This document shows positions 30,175-41,367 of a DNA stretch of 64,000 nucleotides, piece by piece (positions within the stretch are counted from its first letter, which is position 1; each line of letters begins with the position of its first letter). The notes under the pieces were generated by a model. That model ran no database searches and was not told where the DNA came from. It saw only the letters and a program-made list of their open reading frames with translations. A program made the translations under genes and the position numbers. Source of the DNA: Lodderomyces elongisporus (taxonomy: Eukaryota > Ascomycota > Pichiomycetes > Serinales > Debaryomycetaceae); contig NC_083674.1 in NCBI RefSeq assembly GCF_030384665.1, positions 868,001 through 932,000 of the forward strand. The letters are read 5' to 3'.

Positions 30175-31197
30175 TTAATTACCATCACTCAAGCCAAGCT
30201 TAGCCAACTGCAAAACACCCTCCTTGGAATTTGCGCCTCCAATAAATCCCGCAGCATGGACAAAGATACACCCCTCGATACCTGCTTTTTCACTCAACTC
30301 GGCATCTCTCAATCCTCTCAATCTCTCTGGAAGACCTTGTCTAAACTCAAAGGAGCTTGATGTCACACTCACTGTGGATACTCTCCATTTTCCGCTCGAG
30401 TCTTGGAACAATACAAATTTGATGGCACCTTCCTTCCCAGCATCTTTCTCAATGGCATACAAATGTTCTTTCCATGGACAGAATTGGGACAACACCAAAA
30501 TCTCGCCAGATGGATCAACATCAAATCTGCTCTTGAAAGCTTCCTCAACAATGGACTTGGCAGGGAGCCAGCCCTTGCCGTATCCTTCCAATAAACTAAC
30601 AAACACACGTCCCATCATCTCGCTTGCAATAAGAAACTGTCTGTCGTAATCAGCATCAGTACAACTTTCATTCCATCTTGGGTTCAATTTAGAAACAATC
30701 GATGGCAAGGTAATGTTTCTATCGTTGAACTTGGACTCAACATCCTTTGGATAGTTATTGATACCATTATCGTTAGCATCCAAACTTTCAATAAACTCTT
30801 TGTAGATTTTGTTGTACAACAACTCTACATTCTTGTCCCCATCTTCCAATCCCAATACCTCTCTGATGATATCTTTTCCAAAATGCTTGTATACAAGTCC
30901 CGCAGAAGATAATTTTGTCTCGTAATTCTCACCAAAAGTAGTATTGAACTCACGTTGATGGTGATCAAAGAATTTGGTACCATCATATTTTCCACCAACG
31001 TCAACAACAATATCACTGTCTTCCCAATCCTTTGGGTCTCTCGAACGCACTAACTCGGCGTTCTGAAATTGCGGAAGCAATTTAAGCAAGTACACTGCAA
31101 GTGACTCGTCGGCATGGAACGAGCCTGAATGTGTGCATATTTTAACCATGGTGTTTGCTTTAAATTTCTTTGACATTTGCGTAATGAGCCATCGCAT
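30175..31197 (-). CDS. MYG1: MYG1 family protein (DHH-like 3'-5' exoribonuclease)
   Basis: Relatives of human MYG1 and yeast YER156C; human MYG1 is a nuclear and mitochondrial 3'-5' RNA exonuclease. The protein has 340 residues. Conserved family motifs are ICTHSGSFHADESLAVYLL near the N-terminus, VVDVGG, FFDHHQREF (the DHH-like metal site) and, near the C-terminus, CIFVHAAGFIGGANSKEG. Three in-frame ATGs are available: 31197, 31176 and 31149. The shorter ones place the conserved domain closer to the N-terminus; the longest adds a short basic/hydrophobic leader (MRWLITQMSKKFK) that might aid mitochondrial import. Confidence 0.9.
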   Translation of the reverse strand: MRWLITQMSKKFKANTMVKICTHSGSFHADESLAVYLLKLLPQFQNAELVRSRDPKDWEDSDIVVDVGGKYDGTKFFDHHQREFNTTFGENYETKLSSAGLVYKHFGKDIIREVLGLEDGDKNVELLYNKIYKEFIESLDANDNGINNYPKDVESKFNDRNITLPSIVSKLNPRWNESCTDADYDRQFLIASEMMGRVFVSLLEGYGKGWLPAKSIVEEAFKSRFDVDPSGEILVLSQFCPWKEHLYAIEKDAGKEGAIKFVLFQDSSGKWRVSTVSVTSSSFEFRQGLPERLRGLRDAELSEKAGIEGCIFVHAAGFIGGANSKEGVLQLAKLGLSDGN

Positions 31198-31971
31198 TGG
31201 AGAAGAGATGTGATTACAATTACGCGAAATTTCAAAGGTTTTCTCGTCCGTCTGTATGTGAGTAAGTGTGTATGCGTGAGTGTATCTTTTTTCCCTGCAA
31301 CTTCTTTTTTTCCTTTAATTGTCTCATGTCCCTCTTCTCTTTTTCTCTTTTTCTCTTCTTCTCTTTTTCTCTCTCTGTTTTATCCTTCTGTCCTTCTGCC
31401 TAATAAACTAGTTCAATCTTATGAAAACGATGAAGTTGCAACTGTTATGAACAAGTTGATCACTACTGAAACGCACCAATTGCATCGAAGGAGTCTTTTT
31501 TAGTTTGTTACATTGTAGAAAAAGTCATTAAAAAAACGAAATGAACAAAAATAAAGCCTTGCAAAAACTAAAAAATAAACAAATTGGAAACGCAAAAGAC
31601 CCTTTAAGGGCACTAACAGGCATGCCAATCTATGCTTCCTTTTCAAAATTTCTGCCTTTTCATCCTTTCCCTTCCCCCTTGACTAAGTTTTGCACATTTC
31701 CTTCTTTACGCTTTCAAATTTTTAAATTTTACGTTGCCAACGGCGTATTCATTCTCTCCAAAAAAAAAAAAAAAACTTCATTTTCCAGATTAATATACAT
31801 TTGTACTGGATGGACTATATATATATATATATATGTAAGAAATCTTCTTTCTTTGCTAAACAAAACAATAGACATACTTGAAAATAAATAAAATGATATT
31901 AATACCACCACAATCGCCGATCTTACATAGCAATAAAGTGCCCTTTCAAAAGCCTTCCCTCCCCTTTAAAC
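31198..31971. other. Intergenic region, 774 bp
   Basis: CT-rich tract (31335-31385), A15 run near 31760, an AT repeat near 31816-31834. No gene recognised. It contains the MYG1 promoter and the ACS2 3' flank. Confidence 0.55.
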
Positions 31972-33999
31972 TTATTTCTTTCCGTATTGAGCAGCAAAGG
32001 ACTTAACAATACCTTCCACCGATTGCGGGTTTTGCAAAGTGGTAATGTCGCCTAGCTGATCGGCTTCGTTCGAACTAATCTTTCTCAAGATTCTTCTCAT
32101 AATCTTACCCGATCTTGTCTTTGGCAAGTCTGCAACAACAATCACAGCCTTGGGTGCGGCAAATGGACCAATAGATTTTCTCACAATCAAGACCAATTCT
32201 TTTCTCAAGGTCAAGAGATCTTCTTCTGTTTGCTCGGTGTTGGAGTCCTTTAATGCAACATATGCAATCACAGCTTGACCGGTAATGTCATCATTGATAC
32301 CAACGACAGCCGCCTCACCAACTTTTTGGTCTTCAATCAACGCAGCTTCAATCTCAGCGGTGGATAATCTGTGGCCAGAGACATTGACAACATCATCGAC
32401 TCTACCTCTGATCCAGTAGTAACCATCATGGTCTCTAGCAGCACCGTCACCGGTGAAATAGTAGCCTGGGTATGGATTCATATATGTGTCCATATACTTG
32501 GTGTGGTTGTGGTAAACAGTTCTAGCCATTGATGGCCAGTGGTCCTTAACCACCAAGACACCTTCAACGTCATTGCCTTTAATCTCAGCACCAGAGACTG
32601 GATCAATCAATGCAGTTTCAATACCAAAGAATGGGTATGATGCAGATCCTGGCTTGTTTGGTGTAATACCAGCCAATGGGGCAATCAAGTGGGATCCAGA
32701 CTCGGTTTGCCAATAAGTGTCTGAAATGTGACATTGATCCTTACCGACATATTCATTGTACCATTCCCAGATATCTGGTGAGATTGGTTCTCCAACTGAA
32801 CCCAAGGTTCTCAATGAGGAGATGTCGTACTTCTTAATCTCCTCTTGGCCTGCTTTACGCAATAATCTCAATGCTGTAGGGGCAACGTAAAAGTGTGTCG
32901 CCCTGTGTTTTTGCACAATGTGCCAGAATCTACCATAGTCTGGGTATGCTGGGGTACCTTCAAAGATGATTGATGGGATACCGAGCAATAATGGTCCATA
33001 CAAGGCATAAGTGTGGCCAGTGATCCAACCAACGTCACCTGCGGTGAACAAAATATCCTCTTCGTGAACGTCAAACACGTACTTGGTGGTTAATGCTGCT
33101 CCCAAAAGGAAACCAGCGGTGGTGTGAACAACACCCTTTGGAGTACCGGTTGAGCCCGAAGTATAAAGCAAAAACAATGGGTCTTCAGAGTCTACTGATA
33201 CGGGAGGCAAGTAACCTGGGAACTTAACGGTTTCCTCGTCCCAGTAGAAATCTCTTCCTTCCTTCATTGCAATCTCCTTGTTGTTGGTTCTCTTGTGGAC
33301 CAAGACATGTTTAACGCTTGGACAGCTCTCCAAAGCATCGTCACACAATCTCTTGATGTTTGTGACTCTTCCACCTCTCTTACCTTCGTCACAAGTAATC
33401 AATGCTTTACATTGGGCGTCATTGACTCTGTCCTTGATCGAGCCTGAAGAGAAACCGGCAAAAATCACCGAGTGTGCTGCACCCAATCTGGTGATGGCCA
33501 ACATGGCGATAATGGCCTGGGCATTCATTGGCAAATAGACAGCAACGGTGTCACCGTTACCCACACCCCAGCTTTGCAAGACACCAGCGACTCTGGAAAC
33601 TTCCTTCAACAATTCTCCATAAGTGATAATGTATGAGTCGCTATCTTCGTCGGCCTCATAAATCAAAGCTGGCTTGTTTGGGTTCTTTAAGGCGTGTCTA
33701 TCGACACAATTGTATGAGGCATTCAATTGGCCTCCGAGGAACCATGCGGCATTGCCTTCTTTCAAAGTACCAGACTTGATGGTGTGGAAGTCTCTGTCCC
33801 ATGATAACATTTCCTTAGCCAATGGGCCAAAGAATCCTTGAGGATCATTGATGGATTTCTCATAGAGTTCACGGTAATGGTCAATGTCTTTTAAATGGCC
33901 ACCTGAGCTAGGTTGTCTTTCAAAGAATTCCTTTGGAGTAGCTCTAAAGGGCACGCCATTTGCCTCGTGCACAACAGTATGATTTTCAGTTGAAGCCAT
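31972..33999 (-). CDS. ACS2: Acetyl-CoA synthetase (ACS2 type)
   Basis: Makes acetyl-CoA from acetate, ATP and CoA by way of acetyl-AMP, supplying the nucleocytosolic pool for lipids and histone acetylation. It has 675 residues, full length for the family. Motifs: AMP-binding loop [15 protein letters not shown] near residue 280, [20 protein letters not shown] (acetyl/ATP pocket with the family Trp), [30 protein letters not shown] (hinge and CoA region), and the C-terminal [14 protein letters not shown] with the catalytic lysine that acetylation controls. The N-terminal [14 protein letters not shown] opening (here [10 protein letters not shown]) fits fungal ACS2; no mitochondrial leader is visible. 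Leucine codons are mostly TTG, as in highly expressed genes. Confidence 0.95.
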   Translation of the reverse strand: MASTENHTVVHEANGVPFRATPKEFFERQPSSGGHLKDIDHYRELYEKSINDPQGFFGPLAKEMLSWDRDFHTIKSGTLKEGNAAWFLGGQLNASYNCVDRHALKNPNKPALIYEADEDSDSYIITYGELLKEVSRVAGVLQSWGVGNGDTVAVYLPMNAQAIIAMLAITRLGAAHSVIFAGFSSGSIKDRVNDAQCKALITCDEGKRGGRVTNIKRLCDDALESCPSVKHVLVHKRTNNKEIAMKEGRDFYWDEETVKFPGYLPPVSVDSEDPLFLLYTSGSTGTPKGVVHTTAGFLLGAALTTKYVFDVHEEDILFTAGDVGWITGHTYALYGPLLLGIPSIIFEGTPAYPDYGRFWHIVQKHRATHFYVAPTALRLLRKAGQEEIKKYDISSLRTLGSVGEPISPDIWEWYNEYVGKDQCHISDTYWQTESGSHLIAPLAGITPNKPGSASYPFFGIETALIDPVSGAEIKGNDVEGVLVVKDHWPSMARTVYHNHTKYMDTYMNPYPGYYFTGDGAARDHDGYYWIRGRVDDVVNVSGHRLSTAEIEAALIEDQKVGEAAVVGINDDITGQAVIAYVALKDSNTEQTEEDLLTLRKELVLIVRKSIGPFAAPKAVIVVADLPKTRSGKIMRRILRKISSNEADQLGDITTLQNPQSVEGIVKSFAAQYGKK

Positions 34000-34331
34000 C
34001 GTTTAGGGGAAATTTATAATCTTTTTTTTGTAGAAAGAGAGAGAGGAGAACGATTGAATAAATATAGTGTTTGTAGTGGTGGTGGTGGTACTAGTAGTTA
34101 GCGTAGGCAGGAGCTTATGAGTAATAATTATAGGTATCAATGGAGTGAATATGAATCTCTTCGTCGATATAAATCACAAGGTTATATGCTTAGACTTTGT
34201 TGAAGATGAATAAAAACAGAAACTAGACTAATAAACGGGAGATACAACTTGTTCAAATCTATTCTGTATTATTTTTGTTTTTGCCTGATGTATTATTTTC
34301 TGAGGGCTCTTTGTTTTTATATATATATGTA

Positions 34332-34364
<33 letters not shown>

Positions 34365-34547
34365 TTTCTCTGGTTCTCTTCCTTTTTTATTTTTGGTTCT
34401 GGAAAATTTATTCGAGGAGAGGATAAAATATTTTTTTATTTTTATTTTTTATGCGGGGCACACAGGCAGAGTAAAAATTTAAAGAATTTAAAAAAAAAAA
34501 TTTAAAAAAAAAAAACACTCCGGAAGAGAGTCGCACATGCAGAGTGA

Positions 34548-34579
<32 letters not shown>

Positions 34580-34795
34580 ATATATGCTAGAGGAAACATT
34601 GTGTACTGATCCTAAACGAGCAATGGCCTAACAATAGGTCATTGAAACTCGAATTGGAGATAAAGTCAGAACTAGAGTCAGAACTAGAGCTAATAGTTGA
34701 GATTGATAAAGAAAAAAATACTATAAAGAGCGATACAGGCCATGGCTCAAAAAAAAGCAAAAAAAATCAAATACCGCCGTGTCCTGTATTTCCAC

Positions 34796-34850
34796 GGAAC
34801 GTATAAATCCAGTGGGATAACACCGTTCCTTTCGAGCGAAGTTTCACTCG
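34796..34850. promoter_or_regulatory. Hairpin plus near-perfect 18-bp palindrome
   Basis: GGAACG (34796-34801) pairs with CGTTCC (34824-34829), enclosing ATCC/GGAT around AGTG. Immediately after, 34833-34850 reads CGAGCGAAGTTTCACTCG, which equals its own reverse complement except at the C/A positions flanking the GAA..TTC core and in the centre. Such a dyad could bind a dimeric factor; which gene it serves is unclear (ACS2 starts about 800 bp away). Confidence 0.35.
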
Positions 34851-36931
34851 ACATTTCAAGACAATTGGTGTGAAATTATTCTGTTTATTTTTTTTTCTTT
34901 AATTTAGATGTTTGTTTGCTTGGTAGTCATTCTTGTATTTATATATCCATAAACCCTTCTGCCAGAATTAGAGATGAAATTATTGGCGGACATTTTACAG
35001 TGGGAGAACGATACAACTGCAAAGGTTTGGAAGCTGTAAATTGAAATATAAGCTATAGAGTAATAGAAAACACACACCTCATACATAAACATCTGCACAT
35101 TTATGTTGAGCAAAAAAAAAAAAAAATTAATAGTCTCTTTGAAATGGAAAGATACAAAGTCATTTATTTCACAAAAAATAAAAAAAAAAAAATTAAAAAA
35201 CACAACAACAACAACAATTAAGATAAAGTGCAAATACAATACAATACAGTACAGTACAGTACAATCTCATACTGTCCATATTCAATTTAGAATAGAATAG
35301 AGCAGAGTAGAGTAGAGTAGAGTAGAGTAGGAGAGGGAAGTACAAAAAAAAAAGAAAAAAAAAAAAAAAAGAAGGTGCAATGGTAGCCTTTGATAGGGGT
35401 TAGAGATATGGAATATGAAGCTGCTCAACAACTGTACACAAGTGCACCTTGTCTTTATAAAAAATTTTGTTGGGTACACTCTGTATACAGCTCTATACTG
35501 ACCAGCCACAATTCCCAAAGTTCTTCTAATCATGAATAACAAACTTACCTCTCTGTCTTTATCTCTTTATCTCATTCTCTCTCTATTTGTCCCTCTCTAT
35601 TTGTCTGTTAATTGACATTTATCGTTTTATTTTGTTTTGTTTTATATTATATTATATTATTTTATAATTTCTTTACTTTCCTATTTTTGAAAAAAAAAAA
35701 AAAACGCTTGATAGGTAAAGTTCAGGGACTAGTGAACATCACGGTTGAAAGGATGCAATTAATACTTTTTTGGTTTGTTTAGTGATTTCAGCTTCCATCA
35801 AAGTTCTTGTTTCCAATGGCCGACCTCTTGTTCTCGTTTCCGGTATTGCTGCTTTTCCTATTCCACACAATATCAACTCTTTCGGAGTTTCTCGTTTGGT
35901 TTTAGTGAAAAAAAAAAAAGAATATATTTTTTTTTTTATTTTTTTTTTTTTATTTTTTATTTTTTTATTTTTTATTTTTTATTTTTTTATTTTTTTTTTA
36001 AAATTCCAATACTTTGTTTTGGCACAGCTGGGGGGGAGGTGGTGGAAAACAGATCTCACGACCACATCGGACTTTTGCCTTTCCCCCGGATACGCTCACC
36101 ACTGTCACTACGCACCATCTCCTTCCCCCCCCCCCCCACACACACACACACATTATTTAGTTACAGTCAAGATATGTCCGACCTTACTATTATCTTTGCT
36201 TACTTCGTTTTGCTTTGTTTCAATGTGAACTAATGCTTATTTCTACACTTGCAGAACAGCTAAGGAAGAAGCTGTTGAATTTGAATGCAACAGACGAATT
36301 CTGATTGGTGTACTTCTCAACAGTATAATTGTTATAGTCAGAGTACACAAAAACTACATCTGAGTCCCACTATACTCTGTAGTCCAACGAGAACAAAAGC
36401 CAACGAAAACTAAGTGAGCAGAAGCCAACAAATTGTTCCCCTCTTTTGTAAAAAGCCCAAAAAAAAAAAAAAGAAAAAAAAAAGAGAAGAAAAGAGAACA
36501 CGTAACTATTCTTTGGTCACAGTACACGCACAAACTCAGCTGTTGTGACGTGTATTGATTATTTCCGACTTTGAAAATTGCGACAATTATCTCTCCCGCC
36601 ACTTGTTTCTCCTGTGTCTCCCCTGTGTCTCCTACTCACAGGTTCAGTCATGTGTGACTATTAAATGCAATTGTAAAAATAGAGAGACCACCACACCCAC
36701 CATGTATATATTTCTTTTTTATACGTAAAGAGTATTGAACAAAAAAGAAATTAAGATTTGAAAAAAAAGAAAGAATAGTTTCTGCCGAAAGAAAGTAACC
36801 AAAGAATCATTTTCTACAAATTCAGTGAAAGATGTAAACTTTGATTGATAACTTCTGAAAATTTGCATTGCAAAACATAAACACAATATTCAGACCAACA
36901 ACAAAAATAATTATACTAAACATAGTTCATT

Positions 36932-36934
<3 letters not shown>

Positions 36935-36974
<40 letters not shown>
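36935..36974. repeat. AT dinucleotide repeat (40 nt)
   Basis: Twenty AT units, uninterrupted. Confidence 0.9.
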
Positions 36975-36976
<2 letters not shown>

Positions 36977-37229
36977 ATGGTTATGTGTGTAAATAACATA
37001 CAGTAGATTTACAAGGAATAGAAAAAGGGCAAAATAAAATAAAATCACAACTATGCTGCGGCTGCGGCTGCGGCTGCGGCTGCAAATTCGATTAAACAGC
37101 AACCTTGGAGCAAAATGTCAAAATTATTCTACACTTGGTAACGACCTCAAATTTTACTACCATAGTTGAGCCACATACACCAATTCAGTGTCCAACTAAA
37201 CCTACCAAGCTCAACTTTAACCTTTCAAC

Positions 37230-37685
37230 ATGAGCTCAGCACCTTACGAAGAGAAATGTCAGGAAGCAGCCGACCTCGTCACATATAAATCTGATTCATC
37301 ACAAGATGCCGATAAGGTACCCGCACAAACAATCCAACACGATAATCTCACCAATGAAACAAAAATCGAAAGCAAACCACCACCAAACCAGCCAGACCTA
37401 GTCCAAATAGAGGAAATGCGTGAATTACTGAAAATCGGTCGGGACTGGCCCAACGACATTGAGCTGGAGAGTCTAAGTCATTTAAATGAACAGGGAAATG
37501 GTAATGGCGAAGGTGAAGGCGAAGGTGAAGGTGAAGGAGACGAAAGTGATAGAGGAGTGAGCAAAAAAGTCTTAGAGGAAAGAGAAAAGTTAAGAAAAGC
37601 AAAGAAGGTTGAGGATCAAGACAACTTGAGAAGGAAAAAACAGGAGATTATGGAGAAAGAACGAGGTCAGAATAATAGAGATTAA
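37230..37685 (+). CDS. Small charged protein, unrecognised (151 aa)
   Basis: Not recognised. The frame is complete, begins at an ATG after a CAAC-rich leader, and looks protein-like outside its repeat. The N-terminal half is polar; the middle holds a possible conserved segment, QIEEMRELLKIGRDWPNDIE. A Gly-Asn/Gly-Glu dipeptide run (about residues 90-103) follows, and the C-terminus is a strongly charged helix rich in Lys, Arg and Glu (about 110-148), possibly a coiled coil. No signal peptide or membrane segment. Confidence rests on length, context and non-repetitive composition. Confidence 0.55.
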   Translation: MSSAPYEEKCQEAADLVTYKSDSSQDADKVPAQTIQHDNLTNETKIESKPPPNQPDLVQIEEMRELLKIGRDWPNDIELESLSHLNEQGNGNGEGEGEGEGEGDESDRGVSKKVLEEREKLRKAKKVEDQDNLRRKKQEIMEKERGQNNRD

Positions 37686-38279
37686 GAAAATGCAATTTAT
37701 AGCTATCATAATGGAGATTTGCACCATATTTACTAATTCAAATACTACAAATCATCCCAAGATTTGGTATAAAAAAAAATTTAAATACAAAGACTGAGGT
37801 AAAAATAAAACAAAAGTTGACATCACTGGCATTGTCCAATCTATCTTTACTTGCTTAGAGATACTAAATCAACTCCCTGGAATTTTTTTTTTAAAAAAAA
37901 AAAAATACAGCCCAAATATCAGTTGCCATACTGGTTCAATAAACTATGCACACATTTTTATATAAATTCTGAAAACTTTTAAAGAATCTTAATTGCTACC
38001 CAACACTCTTGAATTTACTTTCTATCAAATAAGTCTATTAGATATTCTATAAACTTTTCTTTCTTCTTTAATAATATATAAATACATATATATAAAATAT
38101 GTTTGTGGGTGTGTTTAGTTAAAATTACCAACTAATAATACACGAATAAAACTATCACCATCATTACAATTTATTGCTGATAGCATTTATAATTATTTCT
38201 ATTTTTTATTTTTATCTTCAAGTTAATTCTTCATCATAGGCAAAATGAAGCAGGGAGGGGGTCATTAAAAAATTCATGT
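37686..38279. other. Intergenic region between convergent genes, 594 bp
   Basis: AT-rich DNA with short A runs and no gene. It should contain the polyadenylation regions of the small protein gene and of HSP70. Confidence 0.55.
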
Positions 38280-40214
38280 TTAATCAACTTCTTCAACAGT
38301 TGGACCTGAAGCTTCTGGAGCTGGAGGAGCGCCACCTGGGAATCCACCAGCTGCACCAGCAGCACCTTCTGGAGCGGCACCGGCTTGGTATGCCTTGGTC
38401 ATGATTGGGTTAGCCTTGCTTTCCAATTCCTTCTTGTGGTCGTCAAACTCTTCTTGTGAAGCAGTTTGGTTGGAGTCTAACCAAGCAATGGTCTCGTCAG
38501 CAGCCTTGGTGACTTCTTCAATCTCACTGGCATCCAACTTGGACTTGAATTGCTCTTCGTTCAAAGTGCTCTTCAATGAGTAAGCATAAGTTTCCAAACC
38601 ATTCTTGGCTTGAACTCTGTTGGCTTCCTTCTCATCTTCTTCCTTGAACTTCTCAGCATCACTAACCATCTTTTCAATTTCTTCCTTGGACAATCTACCC
38701 TTGTCGTTGGTGATGGTAATCTTTTGTGTCTTACCAGTACCCTTCTCCAAAGCAGAGACATTCAAGATACCATTGGCATCAATGTCAAAGGTAACTTCAA
38801 TTTGTGGAACACCTCTTGGTGCTGGTGGGATACCTGATAATTCGAATTTACCCAACAAGTTGTTGTCCTTGGTTTGGGCTCTTTCACCTTCAAACACTTG
38901 AATCAAGACACCTGGTTGGTTGTCAGCATAAGTAGAGAAAGTTTCTGACTTTTTGGTTGGAATAGTAGAGTTTCTTGGAATCAACTTGGTCATGATACCA
39001 CCAGCGGTCTCAATACCCAATGACAATGGTGCAACATCCAACAACAACAAGTCTTGTGTCTTTGATGAGGTGTCACCAGATAAGATGGCAGCTTGCACAG
39101 CAGCACCGTAAGCAACAGCTTCATCTGGGTTGATTGATCTGTTTGGCTCTTTACCGTTGAAAAAGTCGGAAACCAATTTTTGAACTTTTGGAATTCTTGT
39201 AGAACCACCAACAAGGACAATCTCGTGGACACTTGATTTGTCAATCTTGGCATCCTTCAAAACTTTTTCAACTGGGTCCAAAGTGGATCTGAACAAGTCA
39301 GCACACAATTCTTCGAATCTGGCTCTGGTGATTGAAGTGTAAAAGTCAATACCTTCGTATAATGAATCAATTTCAATTGAGGTTTGTGCAGATGAGGACA
39401 AGGTTCTCTTTGCTCTTTCACAAGCAGTTCTCAATCTTCTCAAGGCTCTTTGGTTACCAGAGATATCCTTCTTGTTCTTTCTCTTGAATTCTTGGATGAA
39501 AAAGTTAACCAATCTATTGTCGAAATCTTCACCACCCAAGTGAGTGTCACCGGCAGTGGCCTTGACTTCAAAGATACCATCTTCAATGGACAAGAGGGAG
39601 ACATCAAAAGTACCACCACCCAAGTCAAAGATCAAGACATTCTTTTCAGATTCGGATTTCTTGTCCAAACCATAAGCAATAGCAGCAGCGGTTGGTTCAT
39701 TAATGATTCTCATAACGTTCAAACCAGCAATCAAACCAGCATCCTTGGTGGCTTGTCTTTGTGAGTCGTTAAAGTAGGCTGGGACGGTGACAACAGCGTC
39801 GTTGACCTTGGTACCCAAGAATCCTTCAGCAGTCTCCTTCATCTTGGACAAGATCATGGATGAGATTTCTTCTGGAGTGAACACTTTGGTCTCACCTTTG
39901 TATTCAACTTGGATGTTTGGCTTACCGGCCTTGTCCACAATCTTGAATGGGAAATGTTTAAGATCGTTTTGAACTTCAGCATCATCGAATTTTCTACCAA
40001 TCAAACGCTTGGCATCGAAAACGGTGTTTGCTGGGTTCATAGCAGCTTGATTCTTGGCGGCATCACCAATCAATCTCTCGGTGTCAGTGAAGGCAACGAA
40101 TGATGGAGTGGTTCTGTTACCTTGGTCATTTGCAATGATTTCAACTCTGTCGTTAGCAAAGTGTGCCACACAGGAGTATGTAGTACCTAAATCAATACCA
40201 ACAGCTTTAGACAT
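38280..40214 (-). CDS. SSA2: Cytosolic HSP70 chaperone, SSA type
   Basis: ATP-dependent chaperone for folding, translocation and disaggregation in the cytosol; in Candida also found at the cell surface. It has 644 residues. Three HSP70 signatures are visible: [10 protein letters not shown] near the start, [14 protein letters not shown] and [14 protein letters not shown]. The [13 protein letters not shown] phosphate-loop segment and the [19 protein letters not shown] linker are intact. The C-terminus has a Gly/Ala/Pro-rich tail ending EEVD, the TPR cochaperone docking motif of cytosolic forms. There is no signal peptide and no HDEL, which excludes KAR2 and the mitochondrial forms. SSA1 and SSA2 types cannot be separated with certainty. 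A TATA-like element (TATAAA) lies at 40367-40362 on the minus strand. Confidence 0.93.
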   Translation of the reverse strand: MSKAVGIDLGTTYSCVAHFANDRVEIIANDQGNRTTPSFVAFTDTERLIGDAAKNQAAMNPANTVFDAKRLIGRKFDDAEVQNDLKHFPFKIVDKAGKPNIQVEYKGETKVFTPEEISSMILSKMKETAEGFLGTKVNDAVVTVPAYFNDSQRQATKDAGLIAGLNVMRIINEPTAAAIAYGLDKKSESEKNVLIFDLGGGTFDVSLLSIEDGIFEVKATAGDTHLGGEDFDNRLVNFFIQEFKRKNKKDISGNQRALRRLRTACERAKRTLSSSAQTSIEIDSLYEGIDFYTSITRARFEELCADLFRSTLDPVEKVLKDAKIDKSSVHEIVLVGGSTRIPKVQKLVSDFFNGKEPNRSINPDEAVAYGAAVQAAILSGDTSSKTQDLLLLDVAPLSLGIETAGGIMTKLIPRNSTIPTKKSETFSTYADNQPGVLIQVFEGERAQTKDNNLLGKFELSGIPPAPRGVPQIEVTFDIDANGILNVSALEKGTGKTQKITITNDKGRLSKEEIEKMVSDAEKFKEEDEKEANRVQAKNGLETYAYSLKSTLNEEQFKSKLDASEIEEVTKAADETIAWLDSNQTASQEEFDDHKKELESKANPIMTKAYQAGAAPEGAAGAAGGFPGGAPPAPEASGPTVEEVD

Positions 40215-40700
40215 TTTTCTTATATATTATGTTTATAAATAGTTATCAGTAGATGATGAATATAAAAAAGAAAGAAAGAAAGAAAAGGAAAGGAAAAACG
40301 AAAAAAAAAAAAAAGAATTGAGAGAAGTTCAAGAAGAAAAGAGGTTGGATATTGCAATCAATTTATAGAAATTTTTCAACATTTTGCAATTGACCAAAAA
40401 AAAAAAAAAAATAGGTTTAACAAAATAAAAAAATTTTTAACACCTTTATTGTTACAGCCACTATCGTGTGGGAAAAATTAATACTAAATGATGGGGGGGG
40501 ACCTTGTGTTTCTTGTTTTCCTCGACGATATCGCCTAGCACAAAACCAGACTTTTGAACTTTTTTAAAGTCAAATGGAATTGAATGGAATTGAATAGAAG
40601 GAAATGCTTATGTAAGCAGTATCACAAATTAGAAAGAAAAAAATTTGGAAAATGTTTTGTTCTGAATTTTAGAGATGGAGAAAGATGAATAGCGTTTATC

Positions 40701-40710
40701 ATTACGTAAT
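40701..40710. promoter_or_regulatory. ATTACGTAAT palindrome (bZIP/Yap-Cap1-like site)
   Basis: TTACGTAA is a recognised site for yeast AP-1-like bZIP factors (Yap/Cap1). A related TGACGTAA lies at 40921-40928. Both are upstream of the HSP70 gene; a role in oxidative or osmotic induction is inferred. Confidence 0.4.
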
Positions 40711-40740
40711 TAGAGCTACCAGATGATTCATGAATGTAGT

Positions 40741-40750
40741 AGAACCTTCT
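40741..40750. promoter_or_regulatory. Heat-shock-element dyad AGAACCTTCT
   Basis: An inverted GAA-nn-TTC pair, the core of Hsf1 binding, about 530 bp upstream of the HSP70 ATG. Only two good units are present, so it is a minimal element. Confidence 0.4.
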
Positions 40751-41367
40751 AGTACAATTCTGTTAATGATAGAAAACACTTTTATTTGTTTGTTGATGAT
40801 TTTTTTTGGTTTTGGTGGGGAAAAAAAAGACTGATGAAACAGAAATGAAAAAAAAAATGAGACAAGACATTGGTGGTTCTTGTGTCAGTTAGTATCCACT
40901 GATCTTGAAAAAACTTTTGATGACGTAATTATACAAAGCCAATGCCTCTTGTACTGTATTATGTACATTGACAGGTGTTTGTCTCTTACAATTTTTATCT
41001 TTTGAAAGGGAAACAAAATGAAAAGAAAAAAGAAAAGAAAAGAGAAGCTGCAGCCTCAATTAGAAAGTCCACCGCTTAACTGTTAGATTCAAGACCATTC
41101 AAATACTGAAAGAGTTGAGTTCGATAACTAAAGAGATACCAGATCCATCAATACATACATTACATGGCCTATATTAGGAAGGAAAAAAAAACAATTAGTT
41201 CTATATCTACTTATATGCTTTTCTAAATTCAATTTATAAACCTTTTCTATAAACATTTTTCTATAATTAACGAAAACAAACCAAAAAAAGGACACCAAAA
41301 AAGGACACCAAAGGAAAAATTAAAGTAAAAAGTAAAAAGTAAAAAATTAGAAAGTGGATTTATCCAA

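Larger units (their letters stand above)
34000..37229. other. Long intergenic region, 3.2 kb
   Basis: Holds the ACS2 promoter side, an AT repeat (34318-34362), a GA repeat (34553-34580), two palindromes (34796-34850), a TAGAG repeat (35293-35330), T-rich tracts with TTTTTTAT units (35925-36000), a C13 run followed by CA repeats (36125-36151) and an AT repeat (36935-36974). No gene seen. Confidence 0.55.
40215..41367. other. HSP70 promoter region and GIG1-like 3' flank, 1.15 kb
   Basis: Contains the TATA-like element near 40365, purine-rich leader DNA, a G8 run (40493-40500), an ATTACGTAAT palindrome (40701-40710), a heat-shock-element dyad (40741-40750), a TGACGTAA site (40921-40928) and A-rich DNA up to the next gene. 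Confidence 0.55.

Noticed and set aside
35770..36233. Two overlapping 152-codon frames
   Set aside because: Mostly Phe/Tyr from a T-rich tract and Pro/His from C/CA runs; no conserved segment.
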